Below, in pieces: positions 1-7,405 of a stretch of DNA of 28,456 nt. Positions within the stretch are counted from its first letter, which is position 1, and the number at the start of each line of letters is the position of its first letter. The notes under the pieces are model-generated. The model saw only the letters and a list, made by a program, of their open reading frames with translations. It was not told where the DNA came from and searched no databases. Origin of the DNA: an uncultured Clostridia bacterium (GTDB lineage Bacteria; Bacillota; Clostridia; Lachnospirales; Anaerotignaceae); NCBI GenBank assembly GCA_937919015.1, contig CALFPN010000029.1:1-28456 (forward strand), written 5' to 3'. Both the position numbers and the translations under genes were made by a program.

Positions 1-160
1 GGAGAGCGACCAAGAAGCTCCGCCTCTTGGAACTCCTGCGCGCAATAGGTGTTCCGCGATCTGCGGATCGCGTCTCAGGGCTCTGCCCTAAGAATCCGCG
101 CCCTTTTCAGAAAAGGTCGATAAAACGGACTTTTGGGTATAACTTTAGGGTGTAAACAGC
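1..160. repeat. Chain of short intergenic hairpins
   Basis: No convincing gene lies here. The stretch is packed with short inverted repeats: CCAAGA/TCTTGG at 10-30, the palindrome TGCGCGCA at 37-44, CGCGATC-TGCG-GATCGCG at 55-72, AGGGC-TCT-GCCCT at 77-89 and CCTTTTC-A-GAAAAGG at 102-116. The same style of element fills the pyrF-pyrE spacer. The 77-89 element is the complement of the GGGCAGAGCCC core found near 16131 and 18463. I read it as a non-coding intergenic repeat mosaic; its left end is cut by the window edge. Confidence 0.55.
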
Positions 161-164
161 AAAG

Positions 165-193
165 AAAAAGCTCCTCAAACGAGGAGCTTTTCT
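165..193 (-). terminator. Terminator downstream of pduL
   Basis: Perfect 11-bp stem (AAAAGCTCCTC at 166-176, loop AAAC, GAGGAGCTTTT at 181-191). Read on the minus strand it is followed by a T-rich tail. It begins just after the pduL stop, so it most likely ends that transcript. Confidence 0.8.
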
Positions 194-204
194 ATAATGT
201 ACAA

Positions 205-780
205 TCACTTAATAACTTCGCCGTAGCAAACGCCGAATGCGCAAGCTGCGTTGGATTCGTCTGTGTCGATATGCATTGCTGCTGCGAAATTGGGGTTAAC
301 GCGAACAACAACGTCGCCAAGAACTGTGCTTCTTGTGTCGTTTTCGATCTTAACGCTGACGATCTGCTTATCCTGAACGCCAAATGCTTCAGCATCAGCA
401 GGTGTGAAGTGGATGTGACGCTTAGCTGCGATAACGCCCTCTGTGAGCTCAACTTCGCCGCAGGGACCACCGAGCTTGCATGCGCCGCTGCCTGCAACAT
501 CGCCGCTTTCGCGAACGGGAGCAGCAATACCCAGTGTGCGTGCATCTGTGAGAGAAACTTCAACCTGGCTTACAGGTCTTGCAGGACCAAGGATGATAAC
601 GTTGGGAATGGACTTCTTGGGTCCAACTACTGTTACTCTCTCTTCGCAAGCAAACTGACCGGGCTGGCTCAGATCCTTCTTATGTGTGAGTGTTGCGCCC
701 TCGCCGAAGAGGATAGCAATGTGCTCAGCAGAAAGATGTACGTGACGTGCACTTGTTTCAACTAAAACTTTATTTTCCAT
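205..780 (-). CDS. pduL: Phosphate propanoyltransferase (PduL-type phosphotransacylase)
   Basis: 191 residues. PduL enzymes interconvert acyl-CoA plus phosphate with acyl-phosphate plus CoA (acetyl or propionyl), feeding acyl-phosphate to a kinase for ATP. They are unrelated to Pta. The zinc-site signatures are visible: an N-terminal ARHVHLS and a second RHIHFTP, with the DV..GSGACKLGGPCG stretch between them. The start is the ATG at 780, because an AGGAGG lies 10 bases upstream; an upstream in-frame ATG at 801 precedes that ribosome site and is rejected. The gene is monocistronic and divergent from pgk. No microcompartment shell genes are nearby, so a housekeeping role in acetate or propionate formation is more likely than propanediol use (inference). 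Its codons (CTC/CTT Leu, AAG Lys) differ from most of the window. Confidence 0.93.
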   Translation of the reverse strand: MENKVLVETSARHVHLSAEHIAILFGEGATLTHKKDLSQPGQFACEERVTVVGPKKSIPNVIILGPARPVSQVEVSLTDARTLGIAAPVRESGDVAGSGACKLGGPCGEVELTEGVIAAKRHIHFTPADAEAFGVQDKQIVSVKIENDTRSTVLGDVVVRVNPNFAAAMHIDTDESNAACAFGVCYGEVIK

Positions 781-814
781 GGGACTAAACCCTCCTAACA
801 TTGATCTTTATTAC

Positions 815-843
815 ATTATATCACTCTTTTATGCCAAAATCAA
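815..843 (-). promoter_or_regulatory. Promoter of pduL (sigma-A type)
   Basis: On the minus strand TTGATT (838-843) and a perfect TATAAT (815-820) are separated by 17 bp. The -10 lies about 35 bases upstream of the chosen ATG at 780. Confidence 0.75.
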
Positions 844-896
844 CCGCATTATACCCATTCACTGTATAAAAATGTACTGATTTTTTCAAAAAACTG

Positions 897-925
897 TTGT
901 AAATAAAAGGATATTGTGATATAAC
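897..925 (+). promoter_or_regulatory. Promoter of the glycolytic operon
   Basis: TTGTAA (897-902), a 17-bp spacer and TATAAC (920-925) lie about 65 bases upstream of the pgk ATG. No operator for a CggR-type repressor was recognised in the leader. Confidence 0.6.
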
Positions 926-989
926 TAATATGAAAGATTATGTCGGCCTAAAAAGTCGGCAAGTTATATAAAAGAAAGGGTTTTAACCA

Positions 990-2186
990 ATGAACTACAA
1001 TAAGAAATCTGTTGAAGACATTGAAGTTGCCGGCAAAAAAGTCCTCGTTCGTTGCGACTTTAACGTACCCCTTAAGGATGGCGTTATCACAAACGATAAG
1101 AGAATCGTTGCGGCTCTCCCCACAATCAAATATCTGATGGAAAAGGGCGCAAAGGTTATCCTTTGCTCTCACCTTGGCAGACCCAAGGGCGAATACAAGC
1201 CTGAATTCAGCCTTGCTCCCGTTGCTGCTCGCCTTTCCGAATATCTCGGAAAAGAAGTTAAGCTTGCACAGGATCCTGAAGTTGTAGGCGAAAATGCTCG
1301 CGCTATGGCAGCAGCTCTTGAAAATGGCGACGTTATGCTTCTTGAAAACGTTCGTTACAGAAAAGAAGAAACAAAGAACGAAGAAAACTTTAGCAAGGAA
1401 CTGGCTTCTCTGGCAGATGTATTCGTAAACGATGCTTTCGGCACAAGCCACAGAGCTCACTGCTCCACAGTAGGTGTAACAGAATTTGTGAAAGAATCTG
1501 CAGTTGGTTACCTGATGGAAAAAGAAATCGAATTCCTGGGCAATGCAGTAAACAACCCTGAAAGACCTTTTGTAGCAATTCTGGGCGGTTCCAAAGTTTC
1601 TGACAAGATCAACGTAATCAACAACCTGCTGGAAAAAGTTGATACACTGATCATCGGCGGCGGTATGGCTTACACATTTGCAGTAGCAAAAGGCGGCAAG
1701 GTTGGTAACTCCCTGCTGGAAGAAGACAAAATCCCCTACGCTCAGGAAATGATGAAAAAAGCGGAAGAAAAAGGCGTGAAATTCCTGACACCCGTAGATA
1801 CAGTAATTACAAAAGAATTCAAAAACGACACAGAATTCAAAACAGTACCTACAGGCGAAATTCCCGATGGCTGGGGCGGCCTGGATATCGGTGAAGAAAC
1901 AAGAAAACTGTTTGCAGATGCCATCAAAGGTGCAAAAACAGTGGTTTGGAATGGCCCCATGGGTGTTTTCGAATTCGAAAACTTTGCAAAAGGCACAAAA
2001 GCAGTGGCAGAAGCAATGGCTGAAATCGATGCCACAACAATCATCGGCGGCGGCGATTCTGCAGCAGCTGTAAATCAGCTGGGCTACGGCGACAAAATGA
2101 CACACATCTCCACAGGCGGCGGTGCTTCTCTGGAATTCCTGGAAGGTAAAGAATTGCCCGGCGTAGTGGCAGTGGATGATAAATAA
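990..2186 (+). CDS. pgk: Phosphoglycerate kinase
   Basis: 398 residues, the normal bacterial length. It transfers phosphate from 1,3-bisphosphoglycerate to ADP in cytosolic glycolysis. Visible signatures are the N-terminal RCDFNVPL substrate loop (21-28), SHLGRPKG, the hinge-region WNGPMGVFE and the C-terminal nucleotide loop GGGDSAAA. ATG 990 follows AAAGAAAGGG. It opens the operon with the deacetylase gene, tpiA, gpmI and eno; a gap gene, the usual partner upstream, is absent. Codon choice changes sharply at about codon 133: of the first 13 Leu codons 9 are CTT, 3 CTC and 1 CTG, whereas of the last 17, 16 are CTG. Lys likewise goes from mostly AAG to nearly all AAA, and Val from GTT to GTA/GTG. 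The reading frame is intact throughout, so the protein should work. Confidence 0.98.
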   Translation: MNYNKKSVEDIEVAGKKVLVRCDFNVPLKDGVITNDKRIVAALPTIKYLMEKGAKVILCSHLGRPKGEYKPEFSLAPVAARLSEYLGKEVKLAQDPEVVGENARAMAAALENGDVMLLENVRYRKEETKNEENFSKELASLADVFVNDAFGTSHRAHCSTVGVTEFVKESAVGYLMEKEIEFLGNAVNNPERPFVAILGGSKVSDKINVINNLLEKVDTLIIGGGMAYTFAVAKGGKVGNSLLEEDKIPYAQEMMKKAEEKGVKFLTPVDTVITKEFKNDTEFKTVPTGEIPDGWGGLDIGEETRKLFADAIKGAKTVVWNGPMGVFEFENFAKGTKAVAEAMAEIDATTIIGGGDSAAAVNQLGYGDKMTHISTGGGASLEFLEGKELPGVVAVDDK

Positions 2187-2213
2187 GAGATCAGAGGAAA
2201 AGGGCAGTAAGGG

Positions 2214-3149
2214 ATGAGGAGAAAGATAACGGTTTTCCTTGCCATGGTTTTTTCCTTTCTCTCTATCCCCGTGGCTTACGGGGCGGAAGGAAAAACAGTG
2301 ACAAAGCCGAAATATGTAAAAATTGCGGTGGAGGCAACTGCTCCGGAGAAATTGTACGGAGAATATATTCCCGTATTGATGTATCACCATTTTGCTGATC
2401 GAAATATGGAAAGCGGCAATGGCATGGTGTCCACCAAAGAAGAACTGGAAGACCATCTGCGGTATTTCAGATCGCAGGGGTATCAGGTCATTCCGCTGGA
2501 AAAACTGGACAGTCTTTTGAGAAGGGCAGAACAGGATCACAGCCAAGAGGGATTGGGTCTTGGGTTGCAGGAAAAATATATCTGCATCACCATGGACGAC
2601 GGCTATCACAGCAATTATGAGATTGCCTATCCCCTGTTCAAAAAATATGGTTCACCGGCATCTGTTTTTGCCGTGACGGATTTTATCACGGAACAATATG
2701 GTCTGAAAAAATTCAGCTGGAAACAGGCGAAGGAAATGGATGAAGCAGGCTGGCTGAAGGTATACAGCCATTCTGCGGACCATGTTCCCGTGGAAGCAGG
2801 GCAGGAGGAAGCCTTTCTGGCAGGGATGCAGAAAAGTGAAGCTGCACTGGCGGAGCATCTGAAGGAAGCACATGTGAAGGCCATGGCCTATCCCAATGGG
2901 CAGTATACGGCCGCATCCCAGAAGCTTCTGGAGGATGATGGATATGTGATGCAGTTCACCATTGAAAAAGGCGTCATCACAAGACAAACGATAAGAAATG
3001 CCATTCCCCGCCTCACCGTGGAATCCGGTATGACCGGAGAGGATGTGGTGCGGATGGTAGAGATGGCTGCGGAGGAAACATTCGCGGCGGAAAGAGAAGG
3101 TAATGCAAATGAGAAAGAAAATTATTGCAGGCAACTGGAAAATGAATAA
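2214..3149 (+). CDS. Secreted polysaccharide deacetylase (CE4/NodB family)
   Basis: 311 residues. Residues 1-23 form a Sec signal peptide (MRRK, hydrophobic core, then AYGA), so the enzyme is exported. The CE4 motifs follow in order: PVLMYHHF (53-60), TMDDG (126-130, catalytic and metal Asp), HSADH (186-190, metal His pair) and AYPNG (225-229). The family removes N- or O-acetyl groups from peptidoglycan or other surface glycans; the exact substrate cannot be read here. The gene sits 27 bases after pgk, and its 3' end overlaps tpiA by 41 bases in another frame, so the glycolytic operon transcribes it. An AAGGG lies 9 bases before ATG 2214. Its codon use is less biased than that of the glycolytic genes, which fits lower expression or later acquisition. 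Confidence 0.88.
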   Translation: MRRKITVFLAMVFSFLSIPVAYGAEGKTVTKPKYVKIAVEATAPEKLYGEYIPVLMYHHFADRNMESGNGMVSTKEELEDHLRYFRSQGYQVIPLEKLDSLLRRAEQDHSQEGLGLGLQEKYICITMDDGYHSNYEIAYPLFKKYGSPASVFAVTDFITEQYGLKKFSWKQAKEMDEAGWLKVYSHSADHVPVEAGQEEAFLAGMQKSEAALAEHLKEAHVKAMAYPNGQYTAASQKLLEDDGYVMQFTIEKGVITRQTIRNAIPRLTVESGMTGEDVVRMVEMAAEETFAAEREGNANEKENYCRQLENE

Positions 3150-3858
3150 AACACCCAAGGAAGCAGCAGAATTCTGTAAGCTGATGAAAAATCAGGCTGC
3201 ATCCGATCAGGCAGAAGTAGTATTCTGCGTACCCTTTGTAGATCTGTACCCCGTTCTGGAAGAACTGAAAGGCACAGGCATCGGCGTTGGCGCAGAAAAC
3301 ATGCACTTTGAAGAAAGCGGCGCATTTACAGGCGAAGTTTCCGCTCCCATGCTGAAAGAAATGGGCGTTGGCTATGTGGTTCTGGGCCACTCCGAACGTC
3401 GTCAGTACTTCGGCGAAACAGATGAATCCGTAAACAAAAAAGTAAAAAAAGCACTGGAAGCAGGCATCGTTCCCATCATGTGCTGCGGCGAAACACTGGA
3501 ACAGCGTGAAGCAGGCATCACCATCGAATGGGTACGCATCCAGATCAAATGCGGTCTGGCAGGCGTTTCCGCAGAAGATGTGAAAAAAGTTGTTATCGCT
3601 TATGAACCCATCTGGGCTATTGGTACAGGCAAAACAGCAACATCCGCACAGGCACAGGAAGTATGCCATGCGATTCGTGAAGTTCTGGCAGAAGTATACG
3701 GCAAAGCAGTTGCGGAAGAAGTACGCATCCAGTACGGCGGCAGCGTAAACGGCAAAAATGCTGCAGAACTGTTCGCTATGGAAGATATCGACGGCGGTCT
3801 GGTTGGCGGCGCAAGCCTGAAGGAAGAATTTGCTTCTATTGTACACTACAACAGATAA
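3109..3858 (+). CDS. tpiA: Triosephosphate isomerase
   Basis: 249 residues, a full-length TIM barrel that interconverts dihydroxyacetone phosphate and glyceraldehyde 3-phosphate. The catalytic residues are all present: K11 in GNWKMN, H94 in LGHSERR and E166 in AYEPIWAIGTGK; the C-terminal phosphate loop YGGSVN is present too. The start is ATG 3109, eight bases after AGAAGG (3095-3100). An in-frame ATG at 3103 sits only two bases from that site and would add Met-Gln ahead of the conserved MRKKIIAGNW. Initiation occurs inside the end of the deacetylase gene, which suggests coupled translation. Codon use is strongly biased (CTG, AAA, GCA, GGC), as expected for a highly expressed gene. Confidence 0.97.
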   Translation: MRKKIIAGNWKMNKTPKEAAEFCKLMKNQAASDQAEVVFCVPFVDLYPVLEELKGTGIGVGAENMHFEESGAFTGEVSAPMLKEMGVGYVVLGHSERRQYFGETDESVNKKVKKALEAGIVPIMCCGETLEQREAGITIEWVRIQIKCGLAGVSAEDVKKVVIAYEPIWAIGTGKTATSAQAQEVCHAIREVLAEVYGKAVAEEVRIQYGGSVNGKNAAELFAMEDIDGGLVGGASLKEEFASIVHYNR

Positions 3859-3874
3859 GATTGTTCTCAGATTT

Positions 3875-3902
3875 CCCCGCAGGGGATGGGGCAAAGCCCC
3901 TG
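3875..3902 (+). repeat. GGGGCAAAGCCCC hairpin between tpiA and gpmI
   Basis: CCCC-GCA-GGGG (3875-3885) is followed directly by GGGGC-AAA-GCCCC (3888-3900), just before the gpmI ribosome site. No T-run follows, so it is unlikely to terminate fully. It may stabilise or process the message, or be a relative of the GGGCAGAGCCC elements elsewhere in the window. Confidence 0.5.
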
Positions 3903-3918
3903 AAAAAAGGAGGCAAAA

Positions 3919-5466
3919 ATGGATAAGAAAACAACACTTTTGATGATTTTGGACGGCTACGGCATCAATGAAAAAGAAGAAGGCAATGCCATCAAGCAGG
4001 CAAATACCCCCGTGATGGACAGACTGATGCAGAAATATCCCTGCGTACAGGGCTATGCCAGCGGTCTGGACGTTGGTCTGCCCGCAGGTCAGATGGGTAA
4101 CTCCGAAGTAGGCCATCTGAACATGGGCGCAGGCCGCGTGGTATATCAGGAACTGACTCGTATCACAAAATCCATCGAGGACGGCGATTTCTTTGAAAAT
4201 CCCGAACTGATGGCGGCAGTGGAACACTGCAAGAAAAACAATTCTGCTCTGCATCTGTACGGTCTGCTTTCCGATGGCGGCGTACACAGCCATAACACAC
4301 ACCTGTATGCACTGCTTCAGCTGGCAAAAAGAAACGGTCTGGAAAAAGTATATGTGCATGCTTTTCTGGACGGTAGAGACACACCTCCCGCATCCGGCGC
4401 AGAGTATACAGTACAGCTGGAAGAAAAGATGCGTGAGATCGGCGTAGGCAAAATCGCAACTGTGATCGGCAGATTCTATGTTATGGATAGAGACAAACGC
4501 TGGGAACGCGTACAGGAAGCTTACAATGCCATGGTTCTGGGCAGAGGCGCAACTGCAACAGATGCGGTGCAGGCCATCAAAGATTCCTATGAAGCAGGCA
4601 AAACAGATGAATTCGTGGTGCCTACCGTGATCGTAAAAGAAGACGGTATGGCTGTTGGTAAGATCAGCGACCATGATGCAGTGATCTTCTATAACTTCCG
4701 TCCCGACAGGGCAAGAGAAATCACACGCAGCCTGTGTGACGATGCCTTCGACGGTTTCAACAGAGAAAAAGTACCTCAGGATCTGAAATATATCTGTTTC
4801 ACAGAATATGATGTAACCATTCCCCATAAGGAAGTTGCATTCAAACCCCAGAAACTGACAAATACCCTGGGCGAATATCTTTCCTCTCTGGGTCTGAAAC
4901 AGCTGAGAACAGCAGAAACAGAAAAATATGCCCATGTTACTTTCTTCTTCAACGGCGGCGTGGAAGAACCCAACCCCAATGAAGATAGATGGCTGGTGCC
5001 TTCTCCCAAGGTTGCCACATACGACCTGCAGCCCGAAATGAGCGCGGTGGAAGTAACAGACGGTCTGGTAAAAGCCATCCGCTCTGGTGAATATGATTTT
5101 ATTATCGTAAACTATGCAAACCCCGATATGGTAGGCCATACAGGTATCATGGAAGCAGCCATCAAGGCTGTGGAAACCGTAGATACCTGCATCGGCAGAG
5201 TGGTAGATGCCCTGCTGGAAAAAGGCGGCCAGATGTTCCTTTGTGCCGACCACGGCAACAGCGATCAGCTGGTGGATTATGAAACAGGGGAACCTTTCAC
5301 AGCCCACACCACAAACCCCGTTCCCTTTATGCTGGTGAACTATACCGATGGTGTTGGCCTGAAGGAAGGCGGCAAACTGGCGGATATCGCGCCTACACTG
5401 CTGGAAATGATGGGGATTCCCAAGCCCGCAGAAATGACAGGAGAAAGCTTACTGATCAGTAAGTGA
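3919..5466 (+). CDS. gpmI: 2,3-bisphosphoglycerate-independent phosphoglycerate mutase
   Basis: 515 residues, the usual length for the manganese-dependent, cofactor-independent mutase that interconverts 3- and 2-phosphoglycerate. It opens with the alkaline-phosphatase-fold metal motif (LMILDGYG), then GQMGNSEVGHLNMGAGR with the phosphorylated Ser, HAFLDGRDTPP, FYNFRPDRARE, NYANPDMVGHTG and the second metal cluster CADHGNSD. ATG 3919 has an AAGGAGG five bases upstream. It is not related to the GpmA type that needs bisphosphoglycerate. In spore formers the Mn dependence of this enzyme lets the falling pH of the forespore halt 3-PGA use (known for Bacillus); the neighbouring spore gene makes that plausible here as well. 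Confidence 0.97.
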   Translation: MDKKTTLLMILDGYGINEKEEGNAIKQANTPVMDRLMQKYPCVQGYASGLDVGLPAGQMGNSEVGHLNMGAGRVVYQELTRITKSIEDGDFFENPELMAAVEHCKKNNSALHLYGLLSDGGVHSHNTHLYALLQLAKRNGLEKVYVHAFLDGRDTPPASGAEYTVQLEEKMREIGVGKIATVIGRFYVMDRDKRWERVQEAYNAMVLGRGATATDAVQAIKDSYEAGKTDEFVVPTVIVKEDGMAVGKISDHDAVIFYNFRPDRAREITRSLCDDAFDGFNREKVPQDLKYICFTEYDVTIPHKEVAFKPQKLTNTLGEYLSSLGLKQLRTAETEKYAHVTFFFNGGVEEPNPNEDRWLVPSPKVATYDLQPEMSAVEVTDGLVKAIRSGEYDFIIVNYANPDMVGHTGIMEAAIKAVETVDTCIGRVVDALLEKGGQMFLCADHGNSDQLVDYETGEPFTAHTTNPVPFMLVNYTDGVGLKEGGKLADIAPTLLEMMGIPKPAEMTGESLLISK

Positions 5467-5510
5467 TCATAAATAATGATTAAGCATATATGATTAAGGA
5501 GGACAAACAA

Positions 5511-6824
5511 ATGAAAGGTTATTACGAAATCACAGATGTATACGCAAGAGAAATTCTGGACTCCAGAGCAAACCCCACAGTTGAAGTTGAAGTCATTCTG
5601 GATGACTGCATCATGGGCCGCGCAGCTGTTCCCAGCGGTGCTTCCACAGGTGCTTTCGAAGCAGTAGAACTGCGTGACGGCGGCGACAGATATAACGGCG
5701 TTGGCGTACAGGATGCAGTAGATAACGTAAACAACATCATCGCAGATGCAATCATCGGTATGAACGCACTGGATCAGGTTGCAGTTGATAAAGCAATGAT
5801 CGAACTGGACGGCACACCCAACAAAGCAAAACTGGGTGCAAACGCAATCCTGGGTGTTTCCATGGCAGTAGCAAAAGCTGCAGCAGAAGCTCTGGATATG
5901 CCTCTGTATCAGTACCTGGGCGGCTTCAACGCAAAAACAATGCCCGTTCCCATGATGAACATCATGAACGGTGGTAAACACGCAGACAACACAGTAGATA
6001 TTCAGGAATTCATGATTATGCCCGTTGGTGCAGAATCCTTCAAAGAAGCTCTGAGAATGTGTTCCGAAATCTACCACAAACTGAAAAAAGTACTGAAAGA
6101 CAAAGGCCTGTCCACAGCAGTTGGTGACGAAGGCGGCTTCGCTCCCGACCTGCCCACAGCAGACGCTGTAATCGACCTGATCAAAGAAGCTGTTGAAGTT
6201 GCCGGCTACAAATGGGGCGAAGATATCAAAATCGCTATGGACCCTGCTGCAACAGAACTGTATGATGAAAAAGACGGCAAATATCACTTCCCCGGCGAAA
6301 GCAAGATGGCTGGTAAAGAAATCGTAAGAACTTCCGAAGAAATGGTAGACTTCTGGAAAGCTCTGGTTGCAAAATACCCCATCATCTCCATCGAAGACGG
6401 TCTGGCTGAAGAAGACTGGGCTGGCTGGCAGCTGCTGACAAAAGAACTGGGCGACAAAGTTCAGCTGGTTGGTGATGACCTGTTCGTAACAAACACAACA
6501 AGACTGCAGAAAGGTATCGATCTGAAAGCAGGTAATGCAATCCTGATCAAAGTAAACCAGATTGGTACTCTGACAGAAACATTCAACGCAATTCAGCTGG
6601 CAAACAGAAACAAAATGACAGCAATCGTATCTCACAGATCCGGTGAAACAGAAGACGCAACAATCGCTGATATCGTAGTTGCTGTAAACGCTGGTCAGAT
6701 CAAAACAGGTGCACCTGCAAGAACAGACCGTGTTGCAAAATACAACCAGCTGCTGAGAATCGAAGAAGAACTGGAAGGCACAGCAGAATATCTGGGTGCA
6801 GATGCATTCTTCAACCTGAAATAA
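5511..6824 (+). CDS. eno: Enolase
   Basis: 437 residues. It dehydrates 2-phosphoglycerate to PEP in the cytosol. Family signatures are SGASTGAFEAVELRD, the HADNTVDIQEFM segment, GDEGGFAP with a catalytic Glu, the metal-binding SIEDGLAEEDW, ILIKVNQIGT with the catalytic Lys and SHRSGETED. The start is ATG 5511, eight bases after AAGGAGG (5496-5502); an earlier in-frame ATG at 5490 lies upstream of that site and is rejected. One unusual residue: the near-invariant DSRGNPT near the N-terminus reads DSRANPT. As last gene of the operon it is followed by a strong two-way terminator. Confidence 0.98.
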   Translation: MKGYYEITDVYAREILDSRANPTVEVEVILDDCIMGRAAVPSGASTGAFEAVELRDGGDRYNGVGVQDAVDNVNNIIADAIIGMNALDQVAVDKAMIELDGTPNKAKLGANAILGVSMAVAKAAAEALDMPLYQYLGGFNAKTMPVPMMNIMNGGKHADNTVDIQEFMIMPVGAESFKEALRMCSEIYHKLKKVLKDKGLSTAVGDEGGFAPDLPTADAVIDLIKEAVEVAGYKWGEDIKIAMDPAATELYDEKDGKYHFPGESKMAGKEIVRTSEEMVDFWKALVAKYPIISIEDGLAEEDWAGWQLLTKELGDKVQLVGDDLFVTNTTRLQKGIDLKAGNAILIKVNQIGTLTETFNAIQLANRNKMTAIVSHRSGETEDATIADIVVAVNAGQIKTGAPARTDRVAKYNQLLRIEEELEGTAEYLGADAFFNLK

Positions 6825-6853
6825 TTCAGAAATTGAATATTTTGTAAAGGCAT

Positions 6854-6896
6854 AAAAAAGGCCCCTTTGTAAAGGATAGTTACAAAGGGGCCTTTC
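6854..6896. terminator. Two-way terminator between eno and the spore-protein gene
   Basis: A perfect 15-bp stem (6857-6871 and 6881-6895) with a 9-base loop. On the minus strand it ends in TTTTTT and on the plus strand in a shorter TTT. It therefore serves both converging transcripts, best on the minus strand. Confidence 0.9.
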
Positions 6897-6930
6897 GAAT
6901 TTAGCTTCAAAAGATCAAGTCAGCTTATAT

Positions 6931-7158
6931 TTAGCCCTGATTTTTTTCCGCCATCATTTTTTCCTGCTGTTCGATCATTTTCTTTACCATATAACCGCCG
7001 ACATAACCGTTCTGTGCGGATGTCAGGTCGCCGTTATAGCCTTTTTTCAGAGGTACGCCGATTTCATTGGCTACTTCAAATTTGAACTGCTCCATGGCTG
7101 CTCTTGCCTCAGGTACGTTGATTCTGTTGCTGTTACCGCTGGAATTGTTGTTGCTCAT
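6931..7158 (-). CDS. Alpha/beta-type small acid-soluble spore protein
   Basis: 75 residues. SASPs of this class coat forespore DNA, forcing an A-like form that resists UV and heat, and are degraded at germination by the GPR protease. The family core is intact: EARAAMEQFKFEVANEIGV, which carries a GPR-like cleavage site around FEVANE, then GYNGDLTSAQNGYVGGYMVKKM. The N-terminus is Asn/Ser rich. ATG 7158 follows an AAGGAGG (complement at 7167-7173). It is a single-gene unit with its own terminator. It is the clearest sign that the organism sporulates. Several paralogues are usual per genome, so I give no specific ssp letter. Confidence 0.95.
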   Translation of the reverse strand: MSNNNSSGNSNRINVPEARAAMEQFKFEVANEIGVPLKKGYNGDLTSAQNGYVGGYMVKKMIEQQEKMMAEKNQG

Positions 7159-7220
7159 GTTTATGACCTCCTTGATATTTGTCAGTTTTTAAAATTTGTG
7201 TTGCTTTGGTGTTGCAAACT

Positions 7221-7259
7221 TAGTATGACCCTGTCGAAAATGAATATGTTAGGAACATA
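7221..7259 (-). promoter_or_regulatory. Possible sigma-G promoter and inverted repeat of the spore-protein gene
   Basis: On the minus strand CATACTA (7221-7227) matches the sigma-G -10 form CATNNTA. The hexamer AACATA lies 17 bp upstream (7245-7250), a 4/6 match to the -35. A perfect inverted repeat TATGTT-AGG-AACATA (7245-7259) covers the -35. The leader to the ATG would be about 55 bases. Forespore control is expected for this family; the match itself is moderate. Confidence 0.4.
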
Positions 7260-7328
7260 CTGGTATGAAAACAGGTGAATTTTGACAGATAGAAAGCATA
7301 TGTTTTTTATATAAATTGTAAACAATGC

Positions 7329-7357
7329 TTTACGTTGGTAAGACGATATAATATAAT
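7329..7357 (+). promoter_or_regulatory. Promoter of the PanB-like operon
   Basis: TTTACG (7329-7334), a 17-bp spacer and TATAAT (7352-7357). A second overlapping TATAAT lies at 7347-7352 but has no well-spaced -35. Confidence 0.55.
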
Positions 7358-7405
7358 AAGAATAAAAGAAGACAAATGTCTTTTGCGTGCGGAAGGAGGG
7401 TGCTT

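Noticed and set aside
133..765. A 210-codon open frame on the plus strand opposite pduL
   Set aside because: Antisense to PduL, Cys/Asn/Ala-rich, and it begins before the pduL terminator.
948..2609. A 553-codon open frame on the minus strand opposite pgk
   Set aside because: Same reasoning: antisense to a conserved gene, no recognisable domain, and extends through the pgk promoter region.
3013..5307. A 764-codon open frame on the minus strand opposite tpiA and gpmI
   Set aside because: It is an antisense shadow of strongly biased glycolytic genes, crosses a gene boundary and has Cys/Phe-rich nonsense composition.
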